This document shows positions 51,717-60,631 of a stretch of DNA of 64,000 nucleotides, piece by piece. Source of the DNA: Phragmitibacter sp965284365 (GTDB lineage Bacteria; Verrucomicrobiota; Verrucomicrobiia; Verrucomicrobiales; Verrucomicrobiaceae); contig OZ260079.1 in NCBI GenBank assembly GCA_965284365.1, forward strand, positions 2,666,001-2,730,000. The letters are read 5' to 3'. The notes under the pieces were generated by a model that worked only from the letters and a program-made list of their open reading frames with translations, was not told the origin of the DNA and did not search any database. How positions within the stretch are numbered: position 1 is the stretch's first letter; each line of letters starts with the position of its first letter. The position numbers were made by a program, and so were the translations under genes.

Positions 51717-52553
51717 ATGCCGGAACTTGCGGAGGTTTTTTATTATGCCAGGCAGTGGGATGCTGGGATCGGGATGCCGGTGAGGGAGGTGCTGCTGCAT
51801 GAGACGAAGCGGATTTTTCGGAAGGCGGATACGGCGGCTTTGGCGAAGGGATTGAAAGGGGCGAAGCTGCGGGAGGTGCTGACGCATGGGAAGCAGATGC
51901 TCTTTGGGTTCAGCGGAGGGAAGTGGCTGGGAATTCACTTGGGGATGACCGGCAAGCTCATGACGGAGGACGATGGCTATGAGCCGCAGAAGCATGATCA
52001 TCTGGTGCTCCGGGTGACGGGGCTGACGCTGGTGTTCCGGGACCCGAGGCTGTTCGGGGCGGTGACGTATGCGGAGAGCGAAGGTGTGCCGGAAGCGTGG
52101 AAGAAACTGCCGCCGCAGCCGATGGATCGGGGGTTTACGGTGGAGCATGTGCGGAAGTTTTTGAACCGGCATCCGGCGGTGCCGTTGAAGACGCTGCTGC
52201 TGGATCAGAAGGGGTTCCCGGGGATCGGGAACTGGATGGCGGATGAAGTGGTGTGGCAGATGAAGGTGTGGCCGCATTTACTGACCCGGGATCTGCCGGA
52301 TGGCGAGGTGCCGGAGCTGCAGAAGACGATCAAGATGGTGTGCCGAGTGGCGCTGAAGACGGTGGGTCGGGATTGGAGCGATCCACCGAAAGATTGGCTT
52401 TTTGCGCATCGATGGGGTAAAGACAAAGCCTGTCCACGATGCGGTACGACGCTAAAGCGCGAGGATCTGCGGGGACGGACGGTCTGCTGGTGTCCGGTGT
52501 GTCAGGCAAAGCCTGGAGGCTCCAAGGGCACGAAGGCCAAAAAGAAGGCGTAG
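51717..52553 (+). CDS. mutM: Formamidopyrimidine-DNA glycosylase (Fpg/MutM-type)
   Basis: This 278-residue base-excision repair enzyme removes oxidised purines such as 8-oxoguanine and nicks the abasic site. The catalytic N-terminus is intact (Pro2 as nucleophile and Glu3 in MPELAEV), as is the conserved Lys in THGKQ (K59). The H2TH region has LLLDQKGFPGIGNWMADEV. The C-terminal zinc finger is complete (ACPRCG...RTVCWCPVCQ). The start is fixed because Pro2 must follow Met. The MPELAEV spelling differs from the common MPELPEV. A basic Lys/Ala tail follows the finger. The next gene starts 110 bases downstream. Confidence 0.93.
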   Translation: MPELAEVFYYARQWDAGIGMPVREVLLHETKRIFRKADTAALAKGLKGAKLREVLTHGKQMLFGFSGGKWLGIHLGMTGKLMTEDDGYEPQKHDHLVLRVTGLTLVFRDPRLFGAVTYAESEGVPEAWKKLPPQPMDRGFTVEHVRKFLNRHPAVPLKTLLLDQKGFPGIGNWMADEVVWQMKVWPHLLTRDLPDGEVPELQKTIKMVCRVALKTVGRDWSDPPKDWLFAHRWGKDKACPRCGTTLKREDLRGRTVCWCPVCQAKPGGSKGTKAKKKA

Positions 52554-52663
52554 TCCGACCGGCGACGGAGGGCGTTTGCTTATTTACTGATTTGGCTGAT
52601 CGAGAGATTGGCTTTTCTGGTGTCATCGTCCTCTCTCCTCTTTCCTTTTCTCTCCCATTCAAA

Positions 52664-53569
52664 ATGTCCATTAGTGCCGTGCTCAGGAATTGGCCTTCGC
52701 CTCAGTCAGAGGTGGAGTTGCAGGTAGAGGTCGAGAAGGATGAAGCGGTGAAGCTGGGGAAATCGGTGATCCGGCAGATTGGTTCGCTCGGGCATGTGTT
52801 TCTGAAGTTTGCGCAAGCGCGGTTCCTGTTGAAGAAGCGAGTGGGGAAGCTAGAGAACCTGGCGGCGCTGCGTCCGTGGGTAGAGAATTTGGAATTGGGC
52901 GGGACGGTGAAAGCCGAAGAAGAAGGAACGTTTGGTTCGGTATTCCGATGGGTGGGTGGGAAGCTGGAACTGGAGAAGATGTTTCTAGGTGAGGCGGAAT
53001 TTAGTCAGTTCCAGCGGGTTCCGACGAAGGGTGCGGACGGTGATGATTCCGGGCCTGAGCCGAAAGGGCCTTTGTCCGTGCCTGAGGAAGCGAATGCGGC
53101 GATTTGGCCGGCGGTATTGAGGCTGCGGCCTTTGAGAGAGTTTTGGGAACAGGAACTCCGGCGGAATCATTTCGAAGGGATGCTGGGAATCATGCCGCAG
53201 GCATGGTTGCTGGATCCGGCACCGATCCCTCATGGTGGAGTCATTCCCGGGTTGGAGATCGAGAATTGGGATGCGTTTGGAGAGGAAGGCGAGGCGGAAG
53301 CGGGATTGTTCTCCGTAACGGATGCGAATGCGCCGGTGGAGTTTGGTGGGGGTGTGGTTAGAGATGAGGTGTTGGAGTCGCTGGCGGGCTTTCCGGGGAA
53401 GCGCAGTGTGCTGACGGCTCATGCCGTGGGTGAGGATGAGAGTGAGGCGTCTGCGTGGGTGGTGGCGATTTATAGGAAGGCCGGGCAGAACACGCAGATG
53501 GTTTCCGCGTTGATGTGCGAATCCGTGGGGGAAGGGAATAGTTTGCGGGTGAGGCGGGTGGAGGGGTGA
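52664..53569 (+). CDS. Protein of unknown function
   Basis: This is a 301-residue acidic, soluble-looking protein from the ATG at 52664. It begins MSISAVLRNWPSPQSEVELQ and has a helical region (about 30-65), a mixed region rich in Trp and Glu, and a C-terminal beta segment (VVAIYRKAGQNTQMVSALM). No signal peptide, span or family motif was recognised. A longer frame upstream overlaps the end of mutM and was rejected. It converges with the dehydrogenase gene; a 16-bp palindrome (TTGGATGCGCATCCAA, 53570-53585) lies directly after its stop. Confidence 0.65.
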   Translation: MSISAVLRNWPSPQSEVELQVEVEKDEAVKLGKSVIRQIGSLGHVFLKFAQARFLLKKRVGKLENLAALRPWVENLELGGTVKAEEEGTFGSVFRWVGGKLELEKMFLGEAEFSQFQRVPTKGADGDDSGPEPKGPLSVPEEANAAIWPAVLRLRPLREFWEQELRRNHFEGMLGIMPQAWLLDPAPIPHGGVIPGLEIENWDAFGEEGEAEAGLFSVTDANAPVEFGGGVVRDEVLESLAGFPGKRSVLTAHAVGEDESEASAWVVAIYRKAGQNTQMVSALMCESVGEGNSLRVRRVEG

Positions 53570-53673
53570 TTGGATGCGCATCCAAGCCCTCACAAGTTGG
53601 GGGTGTTGGAAACAGGCATGGCGTGCCGGAGGCCCGCCACCACGACTGACGGAATTGCCTGAACGCAGGGACT

Positions 53674-54930
53674 TTACGGGAAGAGGCCGCGGAGTTTTTT
53701 GGCTTCGACGACGCGTTTGATGCCGAGGCTGAGGGCGGCGGTGCGCATGCTGAGCTGGCGGTCGCGGGCCATGTTCACGGTTTGTTTGAAGGCGGTTTCG
53801 AGGATGTGATAGAGCTTCGCCATGATCTCGGATTCGCTCCAGAAGAAACTTTGGAGATCCTGCACCCACTCGAAGTAACTGACGATGACGCCGCCGGAAT
53901 TGCAGAGGATGTCCGGAATGACGAAGATTTCGGGGCGCTGCTCGAGGATGGCATCGGCATCCGGCGTGGTGGGGCCGTTGGCGGCTTCCGCGAGAATGCG
54001 GCACTGGATTTTGGCGGCATTCTCGCCGGTGATCTGACGTTCCAAAGCGGCGGGCACGAGGATGTCGCAGGGGAGGAGAAGAAGCTCGGCATTGGAGATG
54101 GGTTCGGCCTCCGGGAAGCCTTGCATCGTGCGATGCTTCATGATGTAGGCATCGAGTTCATTCAACGCGATGCCGTTGGCATTGTAGAGACCGCCATCGA
54201 CATCGCTCACGGCGATGATCTTGGTGCCGAAGTTTGCGATGGTGCCGGCGGCGACGGAGCCGACATTGCCGAAGCCCTGGACGACGGCGGTGGTTTTTTC
54301 GGGAGCGAGCCTGATCTGCTCCATGGCGCGACCCACGAGGAAGCCGACACCGCGACCGGTGGCCTCGCGGCGGCCAAGGGAGCCGCCCAGGCTGACGGGC
54401 TTGCCCGTGACGACGCCGGGGACGGTGTGGCCGGTGTAGATGGAATAGGTGTCCATCATCCAAGCCATGGTCTGCTCATTCGTGCCCATGTCCGGGGCGG
54501 GGATGTCGATCTGAGGTCCGATAAAGGGAATGATCTCCTGGGTGAAGCGGCGGGTGAGGCGTTCGAGTTCGTTTTGGGACATCTTGCGCGGGTCACAGGT
54601 GACGCCGCCTTTCGCGCCGCCGTAGGGCAGGCCGGTGAGGGCGCATTTCCAGCTCATCCACATGGCGAGGGCGGCGACTTCGCCGAGGGCGACTTCCGGA
54701 TGGTAGCGCATGCCGCCTTTAGTGGGGCCGAGGGAGAGGTGGTGCTGGACACGGAAGCCGGTGAAGACTTCCACGCGGCCGTCATCCATGCGTACAGGAA
54801 CCGCGACGGTGAAGGCTCGTTTGGGGTATTTCACACGGTCGCGTTCGGGCTGTGGTACTTCCAGAAGTTCGGCCACCCGGTCGAATTGAGCGCAGGCCAT
54901 GTCGAAAGTGGGGTGGCGGTAGATGTCCAT
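53674..54930 (-). CDS. Glu/Leu/Phe/Val dehydrogenase
   Basis: This 418-residue NAD(P)-dependent amino-acid dehydrogenase most likely interconverts glutamate and 2-oxoglutarate. The substrate-domain signature is complete (GGMRYHPEVALGEVAALAMW and LPYGGAKGGVTCDPR with the catalytic Lys), followed by PAPDMGTNEQTMAWMMD. The Rossmann domain has VVQGFGNVGSVAAGTIA and the Asp after the second strand (AVSDVDGG). Length and the TGKPVSLGGSLGR loop fit hexameric glutamate dehydrogenases of about 415-425 residues. An Asp at the end of the second strand favours NAD over NADP, which would suit a catabolic role. The gene is monocistronic. Confidence 0.93.
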   Translation of the reverse strand: MDIYRHPTFDMACAQFDRVAELLEVPQPERDRVKYPKRAFTVAVPVRMDDGRVEVFTGFRVQHHLSLGPTKGGMRYHPEVALGEVAALAMWMSWKCALTGLPYGGAKGGVTCDPRKMSQNELERLTRRFTQEIIPFIGPQIDIPAPDMGTNEQTMAWMMDTYSIYTGHTVPGVVTGKPVSLGGSLGRREATGRGVGFLVGRAMEQIRLAPEKTTAVVQGFGNVGSVAAGTIANFGTKIIAVSDVDGGLYNANGIALNELDAYIMKHRTMQGFPEAEPISNAELLLLPCDILVPAALERQITGENAAKIQCRILAEAANGPTTPDADAILEQRPEIFVIPDILCNSGGVIVSYFEWVQDLQSFFWSESEIMAKLYHILETAFKQTVNMARDRQLSMRTAALSLGIKRVVEAKKLRGLFP

Positions 54931-54953
54931 GAGTCGGGGGCGATTTGATGTGT

Positions 54954-54994
54954 GGTTGAACCGCGAAGGCTCGAAGGCGCGAAGACTGAGAAGG
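54954..54994 (+). repeat. CGCGAAGG-family intergenic repeat
   Basis: GGTTGAACCGCGAAGGCTCG, AAGGCGCGAAGACTGAG. It lies in the 285-base divergent gap between the dehydrogenase and glycosyltransferase genes, which holds no gene. Confidence 0.7.
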
Positions 54995-55215
54995 AAATGG
55001 GTCTGGTTTTGGAAAGTATGGGAGATGGGGGAGGAGATTCAATGATTTTGAACCATGAAGACACGTTGCGAGGCCCGAGGAATGGGGAGCGCATGAAGGT
55101 AGATAGAGGTGAAATTTGGAGGATGGGAGGGGGGCGAGGGCGTCGCTTGACAGGGGCGGGGGTTACGGCATGATGCGACGCTTCCCAACAGGCTGCCACG
55201 TCTATAGCGAGTCAT

Positions 55216-57432
55216 ATGTTCCGTCGATCCCCCTCAAATACCTTGACCAAGTTGAAGGGGTGGCGTGCAAACAATTTTGAGATTCGCATTCTACCGGTTG
55301 GCGGCAACCGGCGGATTGAGGTGAAAGAGGAGGTGGTCGATGTTTTCGGCTGCGAGTGCGAAGCAAAAGGATGGTTCCTGGCGCCTGAGGGAGTGACTCT
55401 CACCGGTCTGCGGGTGCTGATGGGTGAAACGAAGTTCGTGGCGAAGCGCAAGCAATTGCGTTTCGATGTATTGTCGAAGCATCCCCAGCATCCTGATGCG
55501 TTTGAAAGTGGATTTTCGGTGACCTTGCAACTGAAGCCGGGGACGAATTTTGCGCAATTCCAATACAAGGACGAAAAAAAGGTGTGGCATACCTATCTAT
55601 CCTGCCGTCTGCGCGTACCCACCTTGTGGTGGCTGCGCAGAAACCGCCGTCGGGCACTGGCTGATCATGGCGAGCCGATCAACGACTACGAGGAGTGGCG
55701 GGCGGCTTTTGCCTGCTCAAGCAGCTCGGACTTGGAGAAGATGGCCAAGCACGCTGAGACCTTTGAGCGGAAGCCGCTCATCTCTCTCTTAATGCCGACC
55801 TATAACACGCCGGAGAAGTGGCTCAGGCGTGTGGTGGAGTCCGTGCAGCAACAGGCCTATCCGTATTGGGAATTCTGCATCGCGGATGATTGTTCCCCCG
55901 ACCCTCAAGTGAAGATGGTGCTCGCGGAACTGGCGGCAGCGGACAAGCGCATCAAGGTCGTCTATCGCGAGAAGAACGGGCACATCTGCCATACGTCGAA
56001 TTCGGCGCTGGAACTTTGCACGGGTGAGTTCACTGCGCTGCTGGATCACGATGACGAGCTGCCACCGGATGCGCTGTATTTCGTGGCGTGGGAAGTCAAC
56101 CAGCACCCGGATTGCAACATCATCTTCTCCGATGAAGACAAGATCGATGAGCACGGGGTGCTGTCTGGTCCTTACTTTAAGCCAGGGTGGAATTACGATC
56201 TGCTCCTCGGGGAGAATGCCGTGAGTCATCTGGGCGTATTTCGCACTTCCCTGCTGAAGGAGATCGGCGGATTCCGGCCGGGTTGGGAAGGCAGTCAGGA
56301 TTGGGATTTGACCTTGCGGTCAGTAGCGAAATCACCTCCCGGCGCGGTCCGGCACATCCCGCGTGTGCTGTATCATTGGAGGACGCTGCCGACTTCGACA
56401 GCCGCTTCCATGGAAGCGAAGCCGTATGCTTCGGTCGCGGCGCGAAGAGCGGTAACCGATCATCTGGAGCAAACGCAGAAGGGCGTAGAGATTCACGATC
56501 TTCCCGATGGGCGGTGGCACATCAAGTGGCCGGTGCCGGAGCCTGCGCCACTGGTAAGCATCATCATGCCGACGAAAGACATGGCTGAACTGCTAAGTGT
56601 GGCGGCCCGGACGGTTCTGACTTCGACGGCCTATCCAAACTTCGAACTGATCATTGTGGATCATGCCAGCGAAGAGGCGGAGACGAAGGATCTGCTGAAA
56701 GAGCTGGCGGCTAACTATGACAATGTGCGTGTGGTGGCAGCAGAGGGAGAGTTCAACTGGTCACGACTCAACAACGTGGGTGTGGCTGCCTGTCAGGGCG
56801 AAGTTCTGCTGTTTCTCAACAATGACGTGGAAGTGCAGGACGGTGACTGGCTGCAGGAAATGGTGTCGCAAGCCCTGCGGTCCGACATTGGAGCCGTAGG
56901 CGCAGCGCTGCTTTACCCAAGCGGCCTGCTGCAGCACGCCGGTGTGGTCCTGGGCATGAGCGGAGTCGCAGGGCATGTGTTCCGGAATTGTGCCCCGCAT
57001 GTGAGCACGTATGGCGGGCGGCCGCAGTTGGTGAGGGAAGTGTCAGCTGTGACGGGCGCCTGTCTGGCGGTGCGTCGCAGTGTATTTGAAGAGGCTGGCC
57101 GTTTCGATGAGAACCTGCCGGTGAGCTACAACGACATCGACTTCTGTCTGCGGTTGCGGTCGTTGGGGTATCGCAATCTCTACACGCCCTTTGCAAGACT
57201 GGTGCATCACGAGTCTGCCTCCCGAGGTATGTGGGAGAAGGATAGCAGCCGCAAGGCCATGGCCACGGAGGAAGCAAAGCTGTTTTTCAGGCGCTGGCCG
57301 GATGTGGTGGAGAACGATCCGTTCTACAATGCGAATCTTACCCTGGAAAATGAGATCCCCATCCTGGGGAAACCTCGACTGAAAAAGCCTTGGCTGAAGG
57401 GTGGAGAAGAGGGTGAGGGTGAGGCTGAGTGA
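55216..57432 (+). CDS. Tandem family-2 glycosyltransferase
   Basis: This 738-residue protein has an N-terminal beta-rich domain of about 130 residues (EIRILPVGGNRRIEVKEEVV) that may bind sugar. Two GT-A glycosyltransferase domains follow. Domain A (about 185-400) has SLLMPTYNTPEKWLRRVVES and the metal motif LLDHDDELPPDAL. Domain B (about 445-690) has SIIMPTKDMAELLSVAART and the metal motif LFLNNDVEV, then TGACLAVRRSVFEEAGRFDE. There is no membrane span. Such tandem GT2 proteins extend O-antigen or other surface glycans by two alternating sugars. No other glycan genes are adjacent. Confidence 0.9.
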   Translation: MFRRSPSNTLTKLKGWRANNFEIRILPVGGNRRIEVKEEVVDVFGCECEAKGWFLAPEGVTLTGLRVLMGETKFVAKRKQLRFDVLSKHPQHPDAFESGFSVTLQLKPGTNFAQFQYKDEKKVWHTYLSCRLRVPTLWWLRRNRRRALADHGEPINDYEEWRAAFACSSSSDLEKMAKHAETFERKPLISLLMPTYNTPEKWLRRVVESVQQQAYPYWEFCIADDCSPDPQVKMVLAELAAADKRIKVVYREKNGHICHTSNSALELCTGEFTALLDHDDELPPDALYFVAWEVNQHPDCNIIFSDEDKIDEHGVLSGPYFKPGWNYDLLLGENAVSHLGVFRTSLLKEIGGFRPGWEGSQDWDLTLRSVAKSPPGAVRHIPRVLYHWRTLPTSTAASMEAKPYASVAARRAVTDHLEQTQKGVEIHDLPDGRWHIKWPVPEPAPLVSIIMPTKDMAELLSVAARTVLTSTAYPNFELIIVDHASEEAETKDLLKELAANYDNVRVVAAEGEFNWSRLNNVGVAACQGEVLLFLNNDVEVQDGDWLQEMVSQALRSDIGAVGAALLYPSGLLQHAGVVLGMSGVAGHVFRNCAPHVSTYGGRPQLVREVSAVTGACLAVRRSVFEEAGRFDENLPVSYNDIDFCLRLRSLGYRNLYTPFARLVHHESASRGMWEKDSSRKAMATEEAKLFFRRWPDVVENDPFYNANLTLENEIPILGKPRLKKPWLKGGEEGEGEAE

Positions 57433-57501
57433 GGTTTTTTCGGCAAGCCGAGCTTCGGCGGCGCCGCTAAGACGTGAGGGTGTGGGGCCTGAAGCGGAGG
57501 A

Positions 57502-57544
57502 AACTTTTTCACCGCGAAGGCGCGAAGGCGCGAAGTTTTTTAAG
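57502..57544 (+). repeat. CGCGAAGG-family intergenic repeat
   Basis: The longest clean copy: ACTTTTTCACCGCGAAGGCG, CGAAGGCGCGAAG, TTTTTTAAGG. The ends are a T-run before and a T-run after the 8-bp units. Confidence 0.75.
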
Positions 57545-57622
57545 GTGGGAAGACGGGCAGTGAAGCTTGACGCAGGGCATGCACAAATGGGGTGCGATAA
57601 AAGTTTTTGAAGAAAGCTCTTG

Positions 57623-57644
57623 TAGTTTACTAAACAGTCAACTA
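57623..57644. promoter_or_regulatory. TetR-type operator upstream of the regulator gene
   Basis: TAGTTTACT and AGTCAACTA form a near-perfect dyad (one mismatch) around AAAC, 12 bases before the regulator start. The same 23-base stretch, with one change, occurs at 58301-58323 before the SDR gene. Confidence 0.8.
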
Positions 57645-57656
57645 TTATCGCTTTGT

Positions 57657-58271
57657 ATGGGACGCACTAGTGATGCTAAAGAACGCCTACTGGAGGCTGC
57701 GCTGGAGATAATCTGGGAGCGCAGTTATGGCGTCGTCACGATTGATGCGATCTGTGAGAAGGCTGGGGTGAAGAAGGGGAGCTTTTATTACTTCTTCGAT
57801 TCCAAGTCCGCTTTGGCGGTTGCCGCTTTGGAAGAGGATTGGAAGCAGTGTGGGAAGGGTAAGTGGGACAGCATGTTCTCGGCTTCCACACCGCCGCTGG
57901 AGCGGATCAAAGGTTACTTTGAGATGTGCTATACCTCGCAAGCTGCTCTGCAGAAAGAGCATGGCCAAGTGCTGGGATGCCCCTGTTTCTCCATTGGGTC
58001 CGAAATGAGCACGCAGGACGAGGCGATCCGGCTGAAGGTGCAGGAACTCCTGCAACGCCAAGTGAAGTATTTTGAGTCTGCGATACGCGATGCCCAAGCG
58101 GCGGGGGAACTGCCGCCAGGAGATGCTGGACTGAAGGCGAAGTGTCTTTTTGCTCTGGTGGAGGGCAGTCTTACGCAGGCGCGCATTCAAAATGATATCG
58201 AGGTACTTCGGGTGTTGCCTGAGGCGGCGATGCAGATCCTCGGGGCGCGTCTCGAGACGGCAGTTGCCTAA
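57657..58271 (+). CDS. TetR/AcrR-family repressor
   Basis: This 204-residue regulator has an N-terminal helix-turn-helix (AKERLLEAALEIIWERSYGV, IDAICEKAGVKKGSFYYFF, DSKSALAVAAL) and a C-terminal ligand domain with LGCPCFSIGSEM and Cys-rich spots resembling the TetR_C group. A dyad operator lies directly before its start and again before the next gene, so it likely represses both itself and the SDR/efflux genes until a small molecule releases it. The start chosen puts the HTH at the usual distance; an upstream frame runs through the operator and was rejected. Confidence 0.92.
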   Translation: MGRTSDAKERLLEAALEIIWERSYGVVTIDAICEKAGVKKGSFYYFFDSKSALAVAALEEDWKQCGKGKWDSMFSASTPPLERIKGYFEMCYTSQAALQKEHGQVLGCPCFSIGSEMSTQDEAIRLKVQELLQRQVKYFESAIRDAQAAGELPPGDAGLKAKCLFALVEGSLTQARIQNDIEVLRVLPEAAMQILGARLETAVA

Positions 58272-58298
58272 GTGTCGCCCCCTTTTTTTGGCATCTTT

Positions 58299-58320
58299 TT
58301 GTTTACTATACAGTCAACTA
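58299..58320. promoter_or_regulatory. TetR-type operator upstream of the SDR gene
   Basis: TTGTTTACT and AGTCAACTA around ATAC match the operator at 57623-57644. It sits 26 bases before the SDR start codon, in the expected promoter position. Confidence 0.8.
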
Positions 58321-58345
58321 TTAACTCATTCAAAATCAGATCCTT

Positions 58346-59110
58346 ATGAAAACGACATCTCAGAAACTCGCCGGGAAAAGTGCCATCGTCACTGGAGCTT
58401 CCAAGGGCATCGGCGTTGCCATCGCCAAACATCTGGCGGCGGAAGGCGCGAGCGTGGTGGTAAACTATGCTTCCAGCAAAGAAGGCGCTGATCGCGTGGT
58501 CAAAGAGATCACGGAAGCGGGCGGTAAGGCGGTCGCCGTGCAGGCGGACATGTCCAAGCCCGAAGACATCGACCGGCTGGTGAGTGAAGCCGTGAAGGCT
58601 TTCGGCGGGCTGAACATCCTGGTGAACAACGCGGGAATCTTTGATTTCGCGCCGCTCGAAGAGGTCACGCCAGATCACTTCCACAAGCAGTTTAACATCA
58701 ATGTGCTTGGCCTGATTCTGGCAACGCAGAAGGCGCTGCCGCACCTGGAAAAAGCGGGCGGTGGCAGTGTGATCAACATCAGCTCCGTGGCCGGGGTACA
58801 TCCTCCGCCGACGGCATCGGTCTATAGCGCGACGAAAGGCGCGGTCGATACGATCACGAAGTCGCTTTCCAAGGAATTGGGCGGACGCAAGATCCGGGTG
58901 AACTCGCTGAATCCCGGTATGATCGAGACCAAAGGATTCCATTCCAAAGGCATCGCTGGCTCCGATTTCCACAAGCAGATCGAAACGCAGACGCCGCTGG
59001 GGCGCATTGGGCAACCCGATGACATCGGTCCTGTGGCCGTCTTCCTGGCATCCGATGACTCTGGCTGGATCACGGGAGAGACCATCCTGGTTTCCGGCGG
59101 GCAACACTGA
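58346..59110 (+). CDS. Short-chain dehydrogenase/reductase (FabG-like)
   Basis: This 254-residue classical SDR has the cofactor loop VTGASKGIGVAIA (about 19-31), NNAG motif (LVNNAGIFDF), catalytic Ser in INISSVAG, Tyr and Lys in SVYSATKGAV, and C-terminal ASDDSGWITGETILVSGGQH. The residues after the second strand (NYASSKEG) favour NADP(H). It may reduce a keto compound that is also a ligand or substrate of the adjacent efflux system. It is controlled by the TetR operator in its promoter, and the adaptor gene starts 94 bases downstream. Confidence 0.92.
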   Translation: MKTTSQKLAGKSAIVTGASKGIGVAIAKHLAAEGASVVVNYASSKEGADRVVKEITEAGGKAVAVQADMSKPEDIDRLVSEAVKAFGGLNILVNNAGIFDFAPLEEVTPDHFHKQFNINVLGLILATQKALPHLEKAGGGSVINISSVAGVHPPPTASVYSATKGAVDTITKSLSKELGGRKIRVNSLNPGMIETKGFHSKGIAGSDFHKQIETQTPLGRIGQPDDIGPVAVFLASDDSGWITGETILVSGGQH

Positions 59111-59204
59111 TCTCTCTTTTCGAGATCGACCGCTGCTCGTGTCGGTGAGGGCCGAGCAGTCGCCGAGCTCAGAGGCAAAAACCATCTCTCAAACTTCTTA
59201 GGTT

Positions 59205-60416
59205 ATGAACTCAGAAACGAAGACCGAATCATCCAAAAAAGGGAATCTGGCGCGGATGTCGCTGCGGATTGTGCTGGCCCTAGCAATTGCCGTGACTGGC
59301 ATTGTCATTTATCAGGCGAAAGCGCATGATCCGAATGAAGTCGCGCCTGCGGCGCCAGCTCCTCCAACGCCGCGCGTCACGGTTGCGACGGTGGAATCTC
59401 TGCCGGTAGTGGAAGAGCGTGAATTGCTCGGCCGAGTCGATGCGATGGAAACGGTGGAAGTGCGGCCACGTGTGTCCGGGCACATTGAAGAAGTGAGATT
59501 AAGTTCGGGTGCTGAAGTTAAAAAGGGCGATGTGCTGTTCGTGATCGATTCCCGCTGGTATGCGGCGGCGCGCGACATGGCTCAGTCCACGGTAGAGCGA
59601 GCGAAGGTGCGCGTGGGCATCGCGGAGCGCGATGCACGCCGATCCGAAGGGCTTTTGAAGAGCAGGGCCATCTCGGTGGAAGAAGCGGAGACGCGGACTT
59701 CCATGCTGGCGGAGGCCCGCGCGGAATTGTTGGTGGCGGAGGCTTCACTGGTGAGCACAAAGCTGGATCTTGAGCACACGGAAGTGCGGGCGCCTATCTC
59801 AGGTCGCATCAGCAGGGCTCTCGTGACGGAAGGCAATCTGGTGTCTGGGTCTCCCGGTGGAGCGACGTTGCTGACCACGATTGTTTCCGGTGGCGACATG
59901 TATGTGTATGCGGACGTGGATGAAGCGACGCTGCTGACGTTTCAGGAGATGGGGCTGAAATCAGATAAAGAAAACCTGGTGAATGGTCGCATCCCGGTGA
60001 CGATGCAACTGACCGGCGAAAATGGTTATCCACATCGTGGTTATGTAGAGTCGCTGGACAACCGATTGGATCCGAAGAGCGGCAGTCTGATTCTTCGCAT
60101 GGTGTTCCCCAATGAAGCTGGGAAGTTGCTGCCAGGCTTGGCGGCGCGAGTGATGCTGCCGATCAGTGCTGCTAATCCAAAGATGCTGGTGCAGGAGCGT
60201 GCGATTGGCACGAATCAAAGCCAGAAGTTTGTGATGACGGTGGATGCGAATAACACGGTGGTGCATCGCACAGTGAGGCTGGGTCCGATGGTGCAGGGAA
60301 AACGTGTGATCCGTGAGGGACTGCAGCCTGGAGACAAGATCATCGTGAATGGTCTGCAACGGGTAGCGGCGGGGATGACGGTGATGCCGGAGACCGCGGC
60401 GGTGGCGATGAAGTGA
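59205..60416 (+). CDS. RND efflux periplasmic adaptor (membrane fusion protein)
   Basis: This 403-residue protein has an N-terminal membrane anchor (about 19-41, LRIVLALAIAVTGIVIYQA). The lipoyl half (VEVRPRVSGHIEEVRLSSGA, VKKGDVLFVIDSRWYAA), an alpha-helical hairpin (about 115-190; MAQSTVERAKVRVGIAERDA) and the returning lipoyl half (TEVRAPISGRISRALVTEGN) are followed by beta-barrel and membrane-proximal domains. It should link the inner-membrane pump encoded next to an outer-membrane TolC-type channel. No such channel gene is in the window. It belongs to the TetR-controlled locus. Confidence 0.93.
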   Translation: MNSETKTESSKKGNLARMSLRIVLALAIAVTGIVIYQAKAHDPNEVAPAAPAPPTPRVTVATVESLPVVEERELLGRVDAMETVEVRPRVSGHIEEVRLSSGAEVKKGDVLFVIDSRWYAAARDMAQSTVERAKVRVGIAERDARRSEGLLKSRAISVEEAETRTSMLAEARAELLVAEASLVSTKLDLEHTEVRAPISGRISRALVTEGNLVSGSPGGATLLTTIVSGGDMYVYADVDEATLLTFQEMGLKSDKENLVNGRIPVTMQLTGENGYPHRGYVESLDNRLDPKSGSLILRMVFPNEAGKLLPGLAARVMLPISAANPKMLVQERAIGTNQSQKFVMTVDANNTVVHRTVRLGPMVQGKRVIREGLQPGDKIIVNGLQRVAAGMTVMPETAAVAMK

Positions 60417-60425
60417 CGGGAACGA

Positions 60426-60454
60426 GTTTCAAGTTTCAAGTTTCAAGTTTGAAG
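60426..60454 (+). repeat. TTTCAAG-family intergenic repeat
   Basis: GTTTCAAGTTTCAAGTTTCA then AGTTTGAAG, a four-unit copy 9 bases after the adaptor stop. Confidence 0.65.
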
Positions 60455-60496
60455 AGGGGAGTGCGGAGTGACGCGGTGACTGGGGGGAGGAGGAGG

Positions 60497-60535
60497 GTTT
60501 TTTTCACCGCGAAGGCGCGAAGAGTTAAAGGGAGG
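60497..60535 (+). repeat. CGCGAAGG-family intergenic repeat
   Basis: A run of T, CACCGCGAAGGCGCGAAG, then AGTTAAAGGGAGG, between the adaptor and pump genes. The 215-base gap therefore holds both repeat families, and the pump gene could have its own promoter. Confidence 0.7.
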
Positions 60536-60631
60536 GCAGTTGGTGAGAGGGGTTTGGGGTGAGTTTGGGCTGGGTTGGGGTTTTTAAATTGTTAGGTGTA
60601 GTTGTTAGGTAATTTTTTGTGAGGGTGTTTT

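Noticed and set aside
57502..57544. Short tandem CGCGAAGG units as a possible CRISPR array
   Set aside because: Units are 8 bases, contiguous and without spacers; no cas gene is in the window.
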